From JAWKTV01 sp041398905 (lineage in GTDB: Bacteria > Planctomycetota > Planctomycetia > Planctomycetales > Planctomycetaceae): 64,000 nt of DNA. Where the stretch lies: contig JAWKTV010000013.1 in assembly GCA_041398905.1 (NCBI GenBank), forward strand, positions 62,001 to 126,000, given 5' to 3'. Positions 12,322 to 20,957 of the stretch are shown here, one piece after another (positions within the stretch are counted from its first letter, which is position 1; the number at the start of each line of letters is the position of its first letter). The position numbers and the translations under genes were made by a program. Below the pieces are notes generated by a model. The model ran no database searches, was not told where the DNA came from, and was given only the letters and a program-made list of their open reading frames with translations.

Positions 12322-13207
12322 ATGAACATTCCACAGACCTACCAGAACGGCCGCTTCGGCCTGTCGATCGAAGTGTTCCCGCCCAAGAGCGAGCAGGGCG
12401 ACGCTGCGCTCCACGAGACACTCGCGCGACTCCGGCGATTTGATCCCGCCTTCGTTTCCTGCACCTATGGCGCGGGTGGCAGCACGCAGCACCGCACCAT
12501 CGACATCTGTCGAGCCATTCAGGAGCAACATGGCCTCGCTGCCACGGCCCACTTCACCTGCGTCGGTTCAACACGCCAGGAACTACTCAACTGGCTGCGG
12601 CTCGCCACCGGGGCCGGCATCGGCAACATCATGGCCCTCCGGGGTGACCCACCCGCCGGAGCGACCGAGTTTCGCGCCCGTCGAAGGGGGACTCACCCAC
12701 GCCAACCAATTGGTGACGCTCATCCGCGAGCATCATGCCGAACTGGGCATCGGCGTGGCCGGCTATCCGGAGAAGCACCCCGAAGCCCCCAGCCTCGATG
12801 TCGATCTCGCCAACCTCCGCCGCAAGGTCCACGCCGGCGCGGATGCCGTTTTTACGCAGCTCTTCTTCGAGAACCAGAACTTCTTCGAATTCGTCAAACG
12901 CTGCCGTGATATCGGCATCGAAGTCCCGATCGTCCCCGGCATCATGCCGATCACCGAGTTCGCCCGCATCCAGCGAATCACGTCGCTCTGCGGTGCCGTG
13001 ATTCCCGAACAACTCGGAGCGAAACTCGAAGCGGTGAAGGACGACAAGCCCGCTCAGTTCGCCATCGGTGTCGAGTTCGCGATCCAGCAGTGTCGCGAAC
13101 TCATCGATGCCGGCGTGCCGGGCATGCACTTCTACGTCCTCAACCGCAGCGAAGCGACAGAGCAGATTCTCGACTCGCTCGAAATCGCCGGCGCGGCCGC
13201 CGCCTGA
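12322..13207 (+). CDS. metF: Methylenetetrahydrofolate reductase (frameshift near 12675)
   Basis: This is an FAD-dependent reductase that makes 5-methyl-THF for methionine synthesis. The N-terminus contains the family motifs SIEVFPPK and VSCTYGAGGSTQHRTI, followed by NIMALRGDPPAGATEF. The frame then breaks at a CGCGCCC stretch (12673-12679). It resumes as PVEGGLTHANQLV and continues intact through the FFENQNFFEFVKRCR and VPIVPGIMPI motifs to the stop at 13207. The joined length is about 295 residues, as in bacterial MetF. It stands alone, divergent from tadA. No riboswitch could be recognised in the 268-bp leader. Confidence 0.9.
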
Positions 13208-13279
13208 AGCAGGTGGCCAGCCGCGACAGGTGTCGTCGTTCGCCTGATCGCCCACCGCCATGCAACCAACGGCGAACGA

Positions 13280-14606
13280 TCACTGCAATGCGTTCGCCGG
13301 GTCCAGCGATTGCACGCGCGGCGTTCGCACGCCCGGTCGAATTTCACCCGACGGAATCACGATCCGCCCCTGCCACTCGACGGCGGTCGTGGTGACGACC
13401 CCGCCGGCATCAGGCCCCCGAGTTGCCACACATCCGACCGGGCGTCGTAGATCAGAAAGTCGTTGGGGAAGTTCGGACGATCCTGAACGTCGAGCGTCAC
13501 GTACCGGCCCGTCGCTCCACTGAAAAGCAACAGGTGAGCATCGTCCAGCCGAATGGCCGGCGCGGCCGCGAGCGGTCGCGCCGCCAATGAGAACGGCGAT
13601 CGCTGTTCAACTGGCGACGCGACCCGCCGCCAGCGATTCGCGCCGGCGTCCCATTCGTAGCCGGTCGTATCGATCGTCCGCGACTCGTTGAGCCGCAGCA
13701 GGCTGGCGATTGGTGTCCACGTTCGCGTGGCGAGGTCGAAGCGGTAGCCGTCGTCAAAGTGCGTGCCATTGGCATCGTCCGGGGTCCCATCGGCCTGCTT
13801 CGCCCAGGTCGCTCCGCCCATCAGATAGAGCGACGGACCTCGCCCGGGTGCGTCTTCCGTGCTCGTCCCCAGAGCGACGAACGCCATCTTCTCACGCGGC
13901 GGACCGGGCCAGACGGGCAGCGATTTCCAAGTCCGTTCACCGGCCGGGGCCGCGAGATCCAACGACCAGAAATGGCTTTCGTCGAGTCGACGGCTCTCGA
14001 CGGTCCTTGTGTGGGACGCGACGACATAGATGACCTCACCGAAGCTCGTCGCCGCGTGATACTGACAAGCCCGAGGAAGTGGCGGCAGTGCGTTCCGCTC
14101 GACATCAACTTGCCGCGTGCTGCCATTCCACCGCAGCCGCAGCACCTCCGCCGTCGCATGATTGCCAACGGCGGCTCCCGCCGGGGACTTGTCGTCCCAG
14201 GTTTCTCCGCCCAGCACGTACACGCTCTCCCGCACGCTGACGCATGCGGAATAGGCGAGCGGATAGGGCAGCGTCCCCGCCTCGATCCAACCGCTGTCCA
14301 CGTCGTCAGTCGATGGCGGCCCGAGTGCGTAGATGCGATCGTGCCACACCTTCCGCCCCGGCGGACGACCATCGACCGACCACGGTGGGGCGTCCGGGAA
14401 GTTCGCACCCCGGCGACGATCAGCACATCGCCCGCCACGCCAACAATCGGCCCACCCAGCCCGAGCACATTCGGCAGATCAGGCAAAGACGACCACCTCT
14501 CTTCAGCTCCCGCCCCCCGGCTGACGAGCCCCCCATCCTCCGCCGTCCCCCATGGCGACATGGACAGCAGCATTGAAATCGCGATGAGCGGTCTGGCGTG
14601 TTGCAT
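13280..14606 (-). CDS. Kelch-repeat propeller, mutarotase-like exported protein (two frameshifts)
   Basis: The protein starts at 14606 with a signal peptide (MQHARPLIAISMLLSMSPWG). Kelch-type blades follow, with recurring VYVLGGE and LYLMGGATW strands. Two G-run errors break it: CCCC at 14408-14411 and CCCC at 13399-13402 (top strand) should each be five bases. Correcting them joins IVAG to GANFPDAP and restores a C-terminus containing VIPSGEIRPGVRTPRV, ending at 13280. That C-terminus is typical of NanM-like, cyclically permuted mutarotases that act on sialic-acid-type sugars. The joined length is about 440 residues. The sugar substrate is inferred, not shown. Confidence 0.75.
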
Positions 14607-14888
14607 ATCGAGAGTGTCGGCTCTTGCCCCGGCACGGTTCAAGCCTCCGAGCGCGCAGAGCGACCCGAAGGGTGCCGGCCTTGTCCACGCCAACCCGGCC
14701 GATCACAACCAAGGGCTGCGAGCCTTCGTCAGCAGGGTGCCGACTCAGGGGGCGACGGTCGTCAGCCCCTCCCCGCAGATATCCGGGATTGTTTTGATCC
14801 TGTTGACGCGAATGCACGTTATTCGCTGCAATGTGGGAAGTGCCTCCCGGGCCAACCGTCTTCAAAAAAAACGCTCCATCGCTAAACA

Positions 14889-15458
14889 ATGCCGACTGAA
14901 TCCCTCACATGCAACAGTTGCGGCGCGGGTCTCCAGATTCCCGAGGGAGCGCGGTACGTCCGCTGCAATCATTGTGGCGGCCAGTTGGCGATCCGCCGCG
15001 ACGCCAGCGTCGCCTACACCGAACTCATTGAGCAGGTCGCGGTTCAAACGGAGAAGCTCACCGATCAAGTGGCGATGCTCACGTACCAGAACGAGATCAA
15101 CCGCATCGATCAGGACTGGGCACGCGAACGCGACTCGCTGATGATCCGGGACAAACATGGCAACAAGCATCAGCCCAGCCAGTTCACCGCGATCATCGGC
15201 GCCGTCATCGCCGGCGTGATGGGCCTCGTCGTCATGACTCAAGGCGGTGGTGCCTTCGGGTTGGTGTTCATCCTGTTTGGCGGGCTGGCGATGGCGCATG
15301 GCCTCTGGAAGCTCGATGCCTACAAGGCCGCCGAACAGCGGTACCAGCGTCGCCGCCGCGACGTCTGCATCGACGAAATCCACTCGCGCGTCCGCGACAC
15401 GCAGCGGCCGGGCGATCGATCGAACAGCACGTCGGACTTCCCCGGCCTGCCGAGCTGA
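14889..15458 (+). CDS. Zinc-ribbon membrane protein of unknown function
   Basis: This is a 189-residue protein. Residues 8-30 form a zinc ribbon with CNSCG and CNHCG knuckles. A probable coiled coil (about 40-75) rich in Gln and Glu follows. Two adjacent hydrophobic segments (about 98-135) are next, and the tail is basic. A cytosolic zinc ribbon tethered to the inner membrane is the likely topology. It faces ruvA tail to tail. I cannot assign a function; such proteins are common in planctomycetes. Confidence 0.7.
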   Translation: MPTESLTCNSCGAGLQIPEGARYVRCNHCGGQLAIRRDASVAYTELIEQVAVQTEKLTDQVAMLTYQNEINRIDQDWARERDSLMIRDKHGNKHQPSQFTAIIGAVIAGVMGLVVMTQGGGAFGLVFILFGGLAMAHGLWKLDAYKAAEQRYQRRRRDVCIDEIHSRVRDTQRPGDRSNSTSDFPGLPS

Positions 15459-15490
15459 TCGTGCTCCTGTTGACGCCGGTGTCGCGTTAA

Positions 15491-16117
15491 TCAGCCGCGG
15501 TTCTGTCGATAGACCTCGTGCAGCAGGTCTTCGACGGCTTTGAACTTCGTGCCGCTGGCGACTGCCTGCTCGATCTTCTCCCGGGCGTCGACCGCGGAAT
15601 GCCCGAGCGCCACGAGTGCTTCGTAACCTTCGTTCAGCACGTCGCGACTGGTGCCATCCGCGGCGGGAAGGGTTTCGGCGATCAACAGCGCGAAGCGCGC
15701 CATCTTTCGCCGCAGTTTCGCCACAATCCGCTCCGCGACCGCCGGGCCGATGCCGGGCAGCGTGCTGAGCAGCTTCGTGTCCTGCTCTTCAATCGCGATC
15801 GCGATGTCCTGCACGGGACGAACCATCGCCCCCAAAGCCTTGCGAACCCCCAGACCATCCACCTGACAGATCAGCTCGAAGAACTCGCGTTCGATCTCGT
15901 TGAGGAACCCGATCATTCGCGGCGTCATCCGGCCCCCTTTCTGCGGATTCCCATCGAGGTATTCGATCGTCCACAGGCTGACCTCTTCATCGACCCGCGA
16001 CTGCAACTGCCGGCGAACGATGTCGGGAACGTAGACCTCGTACTCGAACGGACCGGCCGCGATGGTGGCGTCGGTGGTGTGCAGCCGCGTCAGGCGACCG
16101 GTAATGCGGGTAATCAT
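15491..16117 (-). CDS. ruvA: Holliday junction branch migration protein RuvA
   Basis: RuvA binds Holliday junctions as a tetramer and loads RuvB. I take the start at 16117 (MITRITGRLTRLH), which gives 208 residues, the usual length; an upstream in-frame start would add 26 unrelated residues. The OB-fold region is residues 1-65. The two helix-hairpin-helix motifs are ICQVDGLGVRKALGAM (about 80-95) and LPGIGPAVAERIVAKL (about 115-130). The C-terminal RuvB-contacting domain contains EALVALGHSAVDAREKI. The N-terminal OB fold is somewhat divergent. ruvB and ruvC are not adjacent. Confidence 0.9.
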   Translation of the reverse strand: MITRITGRLTRLHTTDATIAAGPFEYEVYVPDIVRRQLQSRVDEEVSLWTIEYLDGNPQKGGRMTPRMIGFLNEIEREFFELICQVDGLGVRKALGAMVRPVQDIAIAIEEQDTKLLSTLPGIGPAVAERIVAKLRRKMARFALLIAETLPAADGTSRDVLNEGYEALVALGHSAVDAREKIEQAVASGTKFKAVEDLLHEVYRQNRG

Positions 16118-16285
16118 CAGAAGAATTCGATTCCGTTGGTAAGCGTGAACGACTTCGGCGACCCGCCTCGTCGTCGCTGTCCGCTCCGCGGACAATGGTG
16201 AGAACGTAACATCAAGATCTGCGGCCGCCTTGACTGGACCACGCTCAACGATTGGCGCGCGTCAGTCAGCCGCTTCGCAGGTTCT

Positions 16286-17569
16286 TCACTTCGTACCGAT
16301 GCAGTACAGGAACTCCTGGCGACTTGGGCCGTCGCCGGTGGCGGTGCGGAGGTAGATGCGGTCTCCGCCCACCGCTGGCGTGGCGAAGCCTTCGTCCCCG
16401 AGCTGATTCGTGGCAACCGCCACGTACCCTTCCGGAGATGCCTTGAAAACGAACGCTGTCCCTTTCTCGTTGATCGCGATGATCGAATCCCCGACGAGCA
16501 GCGGGGACGTCGAAACCGCACCACCGAGCCGTCGCTTCCATTGTTCCGCCCCGTCACTCGCACGCCAGCAGTAGGCGACCCCCTGATCGTCGAACGCGTA
16601 GACATGCCCATCGTGAATGAGCATCGACTGCTCGTAACACTTCACGCCGTTCTTCCACACGACGGAGTGCGTACCGCCGGCCTGCACGCAAATGGTTTCG
16701 GCCTTCGGATAACCGCCGCTCGCGAACACGCGGTCTCCGTCCCAGATCATTGTTCCACAGGTGGCCATCGTGGTGCCCGGAGTGCTCCACAACGGCTTGC
16801 CACTGGCGGGATCGTAGGCGGTCACGGCATCGCAGCCGCTCAGCAGCAGTTGCTCGCGGCCCCCCACATTGGCGACCACCGGTGACGAAAAGCTGTACGA
16901 CTTCGGCCGATCGGTCCGCCACCGTTGCTGACCATTCGCGCGATCATACGCCGCCAGGTAGCCACCCTGTTCGTAATCGGCGACGACGATCACCGTGTCC
17001 TTGTAGATCAGCGGTGATGCGGCGTACCCGTACTCGTACTTCTTCGGTTCGTAGTGGCCGACCTCCTTCGCCCACAGTTCTCCGCCCTGCCGGTCAAGGC
17101 AATGCAGCGTCAGCTTGTTGTGATGATGGAAGGTGACGAACAGCCTCTCGCCATCGCAGGCGACGGTACAGGTGGCATGGGTGTTCTTCGGATGCGTCGC
17201 CGGGAAGCCCCCTTCACTCAGCGGTGTGATCCAGAGTTGTTCACCAGTGGCGCGGCTGAGACAGATCACGCCCTGCACTTGCCGGGACTCGTCGGCGGTC
17301 GCGAGGTAGATGTGCTCGCCGACCACCGTCGGCGACGAGTGCCCGCGACCCGGTACGGGCACCTTCCAGACGATGTTGCGAGTCTCACCCCACTCGAGGG
17401 GCGGCTGCTCGCCCGCCGCCGCGACGTTGTTGAAATCCGGCCCACGCCACCACGGCCAGTCACCCGCGCCCGGTTGGGCGGCCTGCAGCGCGGCGGACGC
17501 CGGCCCGCTCACGACGGCCGCAGCGATCAAGAGGCGCACGAAACCGAATCGCAATGGGTTACAGGGCAT
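16286..17569 (-). CDS. Exported PQQ-type beta-propeller protein
   Basis: This 427-residue protein has a signal peptide (about residues 1-31). WPWWRGPDFN follows, a common opening of planctomycete PQQ-like propellers, and then eight or so blades with the recurring form VYAFD...G...W. It probably sits in the periplasm. These proteins have the fold of quinoprotein dehydrogenases and BamB but usually lack the residues needed for quinone catalysis, so binding or scaffolding is as likely as enzyme activity. It lies 92 bp downstream of the retron reverse transcriptase on the same strand, but its family is widespread outside retrons. Confidence 0.75.
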   Translation of the reverse strand: MPCNPLRFGFVRLLIAAAVVSGPASAALQAAQPGAGDWPWWRGPDFNNVAAAGEQPPLEWGETRNIVWKVPVPGRGHSSPTVVGEHIYLATADESRQVQGVICLSRATGEQLWITPLSEGGFPATHPKNTHATCTVACDGERLFVTFHHHNKLTLHCLDRQGGELWAKEVGHYEPKKYEYGYAASPLIYKDTVIVVADYEQGGYLAAYDRANGQQRWRTDRPKSYSFSSPVVANVGGREQLLLSGCDAVTAYDPASGKPLWSTPGTTMATCGTMIWDGDRVFASGGYPKAETICVQAGGTHSVVWKNGVKCYEQSMLIHDGHVYAFDDQGVAYCWRASDGAEQWKRRLGGAVSTSPLLVGDSIIAINEKGTAFVFKASPEGYVAVATNQLGDEGFATPAVGGDRIYLRTATGDGPSRQEFLYCIGTK

Positions 17570-17661
17570 CGTCGTGGGGCCTTGAAAGGGTCAGGAAGCT
17601 GAACTTCTACGAAGCAAGTCCGCCGCAGTCGCCAGTGACAAAACGGCGAACGCCGGGTGCG

Positions 17662-18975
17662 CTACTCCCAGCGAATCCTCTCAAACATCTCCAGCAGTTT
17701 CGCCCCCCGCTGGGCATTGAGTTGCATCACATGTCCAATTCGTCCCCGCAAATGCGCGGCGAAGTTCTCGTGTCGATCGAGATTCTGTGATGCGGGTCCA
17801 TGTCGACGACAGTTGTTCAAAATCGCCTTGAGCCGATCGTAGTCCCTGCGACAAACGTTGACCTTCTCGTTGACCACGACGCCCGCCACCTCCTGCCGCT
17901 GACTGGCTCGCAGCACCCGCCGCTTCGACCGCGCGACACGGAACCCCTCGTCCCGAATGATCGCTTCCACGAGCGGAATGAACTCCCGCAACCCCGCGAT
18001 CGCCTTGCCATCACCCGAGAACGTCAGGTCATCGGCGTAGCGGGTGTACTGCAGATGCCACGCCTTGGCCAGCCCCGTGAGCCGCACGTCGAGTGCGTAA
18101 GCGGAGAGGTTGGCGAGCGCCGGCGAAGTCGGTGCCCCCTGAGGCAAATGTCGGGGCATGTACTTCCAGATGCTCGCGGACTCGCCCAGGGGCAGCTTCA
18201 GGCTTCCCGGGGCGGCGGACGTCGTCAGTCGCGCGAGCCACAACGCGGCTTCGCGAGAGTACCCCAGGCTGCGGAAGATGCCGACCACCCGCGAGTAACG
18301 AACCGTCCCGTAGAAGTTCTCCAGATCGAACTTCAGCACGACCGCCTGACCCACATGTGGCCGCGCGTTCGAGAGAATCGATCGGCCGTTGACGAAGCCG
18401 TGAGCTTTGGAATGCGGGCTGACCTTGTTGAGGATGTCCCGCAGGATCTTCTGCTGCACGGCCTTGAGCGTCCGCTTGGGAGCTTCGATCAAACGATGTC
18501 CGCCCGACCGCTTGCGGACCCACCGAAAGTGATAGTGCGCCTCCTTCGCCGACTGTGGACGATGGTTCTCGCAGAAGCGATAGGTCAGCCAGGCGACCTT
18601 GCCCACCGGCAGTTGCAGCCACTCCGCGATTGCCAACGGGGTCTGAAAGTGAGGCAATCTGTAATAGTCGAGCCAGCGATCGTCGCCGTCGGTCGAGAGG
18701 TCCAGAAAACCGCCGTTTCGCAGGTCACGATGAGCGAAAGGATAGGGCGGCGATGTCGAGTCGCTTCGCTCCCGCGACGCCTCCGTTCGGACCAGCGTGC
18801 TCTGGTGTCGCAGACTGGAGAGCGGCTTCGGCGGACTGCGGTGCCTTGACGGAGCGCGCTGCCTCGCGGGTTCGGTGGTGGGTGCCGCGACGCCTCGGAA
18901 CGGAGCGTCCAACCCGCTCTCCGCGGGACTGGGAGCACCGAAAAACAATCGTCGCAACAGGGCAAACAAACCCAT
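17662..18975 (-). CDS. Retron-type reverse transcriptase
   Basis: This is a 437-residue RNA-directed DNA polymerase. Residues 1-95 are a low-complexity extension rich in Arg, Ser and Pro that starts with a hydrophobic patch (MGLFALLRRLFFG). The RT core follows: KRSGGHRLIEAP at 155-166, then AHGFVNGRSI and NARPH (203-207), which matches the retron-specific NAxxH signature. Motif A FDLENFYGTV has catalytic Asp217, LPQGAPTSP is at 277-285, and the active site YADD is at 313-316. VAG at 363-365 stands where retron RTs have VTG. The C-terminal thumb has NNCRRHGPASQN and LRGRIGHVMQLN. A TGA lies 12 bases upstream in frame, which fixes ATG 18975. It should reverse-transcribe the RNA encoded at 19122-19277 into branched msDNA. 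Confidence 0.92.
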   Translation of the reverse strand: MGLFALLRRLFFGAPSPAESGLDAPFRGVAAPTTEPARQRAPSRHRSPPKPLSSLRHQSTLVRTEASRERSDSTSPPYPFAHRDLRNGGFLDLSTDGDDRWLDYYRLPHFQTPLAIAEWLQLPVGKVAWLTYRFCENHRPQSAKEAHYHFRWVRKRSGGHRLIEAPKRTLKAVQQKILRDILNKVSPHSKAHGFVNGRSILSNARPHVGQAVVLKFDLENFYGTVRYSRVVGIFRSLGYSREAALWLARLTTSAAPGSLKLPLGESASIWKYMPRHLPQGAPTSPALANLSAYALDVRLTGLAKAWHLQYTRYADDLTFSGDGKAIAGLREFIPLVEAIIRDEGFRVARSKRRVLRASQRQEVAGVVVNEKVNVCRRDYDRLKAILNNCRRHGPASQNLDRHENFAAHLRGRIGHVMQLNAQRGAKLLEMFERIRWE

Positions 18976-19121
18976 TCGAGCTAATCAGTGCGGGCGGTGT
19001 TCGACAACAGCTGCGATCGTTCCGGGACTCAACGAATTCGCCGAGGAGGCTGGCAGCATGAAGGTTGGGGACAACGACACAACTCTCCCTGGGAGGGAAA
19101 GGGGAGGGCGTCAGTCAATTC
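18976..19121 (-). other. Spacer between retron RNA and reverse transcriptase
   Basis: This is 146 nt with no open frame of interest. A small hairpin (CTCCC-A-GGGAG) lies at 19085-19095. No Shine-Dalgarno sequence precedes the RT start, so leaderless-style or structure-dependent initiation is possible. The spacing between the RNA and the RT is typical of retron operons, where both come from one transcript. Confidence 0.5.
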
Positions 19122-19277
19122 GTGGTCCGGAGGCCGCCCAACGGATCCTGTGGCGACTTTGGGACCGTCGATGTCTCGACGGTCCGAAAGTCTCGCGACG
19201 AGATAGCTACAATGCTTCTACCGTGGGGTATCCCCACAGCGTCCCGAAGGACAAAGCTTGGGCGACCTCCAGACCAC
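19122..19277 (-). ncRNA. Retron msr-msd RNA
   Basis: Reading 5' to 3' on the minus strand: a1 (19277-19258) pairs with a2 (19141-19122) over 20 bp, with two G-U pairs and no mismatch. Directly after a1 is a G (complement of 19257) in the context AAGC, the candidate branching guanosine. Two msr-like hairpins follow: GTCC-TTCG-GGAC (19252-19241) and GTGGGG-ATA-CCCCAC (19237-19223). After a single-stranded stretch comes the msd-like hairpin 19196-19153. It has 18 paired bases, one C-C mismatch, a 2-nt bulge and a GACA loop. The order a1, short hairpins, long hairpin, a2 and then the RT gene is the retron layout. The exact msr/msd border cannot be read from sequence. Confidence 0.85.
19153..19196 (-). 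repeat. Long inverted repeat forming the predicted msd stem
   Basis: GGACCGTCGA and its exact complement TCGACGGTCC surround a 4-nt loop. The stem continues past a single C-C mismatch with ACTTT/AAAGT and, beyond a 2-nt bulge, GCG/CGC. This would give a hairpin in the single-stranded msDNA after reverse transcription. Confidence 0.85.
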
Positions 19278-19284
19278 TACCGGG

Positions 19285-19313
19285 ATCGTATCGGCTGGGA
19301 AAACAAGCGTCGA
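19285..19313 (-). promoter_or_regulatory. Predicted retron promoter
   Basis: On the minus strand, a -35-like TCGACG (19313-19308) and a -10-like TACGAT (19290-19285) are separated by 17 nt. Seven nucleotides after the -10 box comes the first base of a1 (19277), so the predicted start coincides with the start of the retron RNA. Each hexamer matches the sigma-70 consensus at four of six positions, so the support comes mainly from spacing and position. Confidence 0.5.
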
Positions 19314-19328
19314 GGGGGAAGTCCCCCT
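19313..19328 (-). terminator. Terminator-like hairpin upstream of the retron
   Basis: AGGGGGA-2-TCCCCCT is a 7-bp perfect stem. On the minus strand, a TTGTTTT run follows a few bases later. It sits 57 bases after the stop of the two-TM gene and directly before the retron promoter, so it probably ends that gene's transcript and isolates the retron. Confidence 0.5.
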
Positions 19329-19385
19329 TTGTCTTTGATTGCGAACCAGGCCACCGAAACAGCTCGACGCGATTCTCCACAGGCG

Positions 19386-19916
19386 TCACACGACTCGTCC
19401 GACGGAATCGGCCGGTTCGCTCGCCATGAACTTCCCGAGCGCCAACGCCAGCGGATGATCGGGTCCGGCATACTCGTTCACCAGCCGGGCCAGTTCCAGA
19501 GGCTCGTCGATGAACATCGGCAACCACAAGTCCCGGTACGTCCCGGCCACACGCACTCGCAAGTAAGACAGCCCCGGCAGCCAGATGCGGCTGACCCGCG
19601 TCATCTCCTCCCAGGCAATCGAGTTGGGTCGACACCAGAAGTCGTAACTGCTGATCCCCCGCGGTCCGACCGTAAACTTGTATCGCCAGACCATGACCGC
19701 CGTCGCGACCGCGCAGAATACCAGTGCGAAAGCGGGCAGCACCCCGAGCAGCAGCCAGTATTCCCGGACGGCCCCCGCTTGCGCACACATCCCCACCAGC
19801 ACCGCCAGGGTGCCGATAAAAGTCACCAGAAACGGCTCGGCGAACCGGATTGAGAACTCCTCCGTCCGGACCGATTGGCGAGTTCCTTCAAACTCGATGG
19901 GCACGGGAGTTGGCAT
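19386..19916 (-). CDS. Two-TM membrane protein of unknown function
   Basis: I choose ATG 19916, which gives 176 residues; an open frame continues far upstream but there it is antisense to lptB. Two hydrophobic segments (about residues 27-47 and 54-78) are followed by a roughly 90-residue soluble domain starting YKFTVGPRGISSYDFWCRPNSIAWEEM. That pattern resembles bacterial PH-like membrane proteins, but this is a weak match by eye. It precedes the retron on the same strand, separated by a terminator-like hairpin. Some retrons have two-TM effectors, so it is worth testing, although its position upstream of the RNA argues against it. Confidence 0.6.
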   Translation of the reverse strand: MPTPVPIEFEGTRQSVRTEEFSIRFAEPFLVTFIGTLAVLVGMCAQAGAVREYWLLLGVLPAFALVFCAVATAVMVWRYKFTVGPRGISSYDFWCRPNSIAWEEMTRVSRIWLPGLSYLRVRVAGTYRDLWLPMFIDEPLELARLVNEYAGPDHPLALALGKFMASEPADSVGRVV

Positions 19917-20183
19917 GAGAGTACGCAGATTGGCGATTAGCGGTTCCTCACCGCGTTTACTCGAAGTCCCCACGGCCGAGGCTTCATGGCTCATTCTAGA
20001 AGGCCGGCCGGCAAAACGCTGGCTGAAACCCGACAACCCACCAAACTCCGCCCACATCTCCCGCTGCGGGCGATGACCGGGTGGCGACGCGGCGAGGCGA
20101 ACGCCGCGCGGTTCCTCTTGAGTCCGCGCCGCGAACCGTCGTACACTTCGGGTGGAAGCCACCACGCTCGCAGGGAAGCGACG

Positions 20184-20957
20184 ATGCCCCTCCTGGAATG
20201 TCAACATCTCGTCAAGGTCTACCCCGGCGGCAAGCGGGCGGTCGATGACGTGACGTTTGAGGTCGAACCAGGCGAGGTCGTCGGCCTGCTGGGCCCCAAC
20301 GGTGCGGGCAAGTCCACTTCGTTCCGCATGGCCTGCGGCCTCACCACGCCCACTCAAGGCCGCGTCTTCCTGCATGGCAAAGAGGTCACCAACTGGCCGA
20401 TGTACCAGCGGGCCCGTAACGGGCTGGGCTATCTGCCGCAGGACGAAAGCATCTTTCGCAAGCTCTCCGTCGAACAGAACATTCAGGCCATCCTCGAATT
20501 CCTGCCCTTCAGCTATCGCGAACGGAAGGCGATGATCGACGAACTGCTGGGCAAGTTCGGCCTGACCGACAAGCGTCGCCAGACGGCTTCGACGCTCTCG
20601 GGCGGCGAACGGCGACGGCTCGAAATCGCCCGCTGCCTCGCCAGTCAGCCCCGCCTCATCCTGCTCGACGAACCGTTCACCGGCATCGATCCGGTGACGA
20701 TCAACGACATTCAGGACATCGTCGCCGACCTCCGCGACTCCGGCATCGCCATCCTGCTGACCGACCATCGCGAGCGCGAAACCCTCACCATCACCGATCG
20801 CAGCTACATCATCTGTGCCGGCCGGGTGCTCGTCAGCGGCGACGCCCAGACCGTGCTCAACGACCCCACCGCGCAGGAGATGTACTTCGGCCGCCGCTTC
20901 GACGCGACATCGATCATCGAGGAGAAGTCAAACTTTCGTGGACGAAAGGCGGGATAG
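20184..20957 (+). CDS. lptB: LPS export ABC transporter ATPase, LptB-like
   Basis: This 257-residue ABC ATPase has Walker A GPNGAGKS, Q-loop LPQDESIFRKLS, signature LSGGERRRLEIARCL, Walker B LILLDEPFTGIDP and the H-loop LLTDHR. The LPQDESIFRKLSVEQNI segment and short length are characteristic of LptB, the cytoplasmic ATPase of the Lpt machine that moves lipopolysaccharide to the outer membrane. I take ATG 20184 (MPLLECQHLVKVYPGG), since the upstream frame extension is unlike the family. LptF, LptG and LptC are not in the window. Confidence 0.88.
   Translation: MPLLECQHLVKVYPGGKRAVDDVTFEVEPGEVVGLLGPNGAGKSTSFRMACGLTTPTQGRVFLHGKEVTNWPMYQRARNGLGYLPQDESIFRKLSVEQNIQAILEFLPFSYRERKAMIDELLGKFGLTDKRRQTASTLSGGERRRLEIARCLASQPRLILLDEPFTGIDPVTINDIQDIVADLRDSGIAILLTDHRERETLTITDRSYIICAGRVLVSGDAQTVLNDPTAQEMYFGRRFDATSIIEEKSNFRGRKAG

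Noticed and set aside
16286..17569. PQQ propeller as the retron effector
   Set aside because: Has a signal peptide and belongs to a common periplasmic family, so co-orientation with the RT is probably chance.
17662..18975. Reading the reverse transcriptase as a group II intron or diversity-generating retroelement protein
   Set aside because: No maturase or HNH domain, motif 4 is QGAPTSP rather than the diversity-type sequence, and no template/variable repeat pair was seen; NAxxH and the upstream a1/a2 RNA favour a retron.
19917..20768. Long upstream extension of the two-TM gene
   Set aside because: It is antisense to lptB and its residues look like a shadow; a start at 19916 is more likely.
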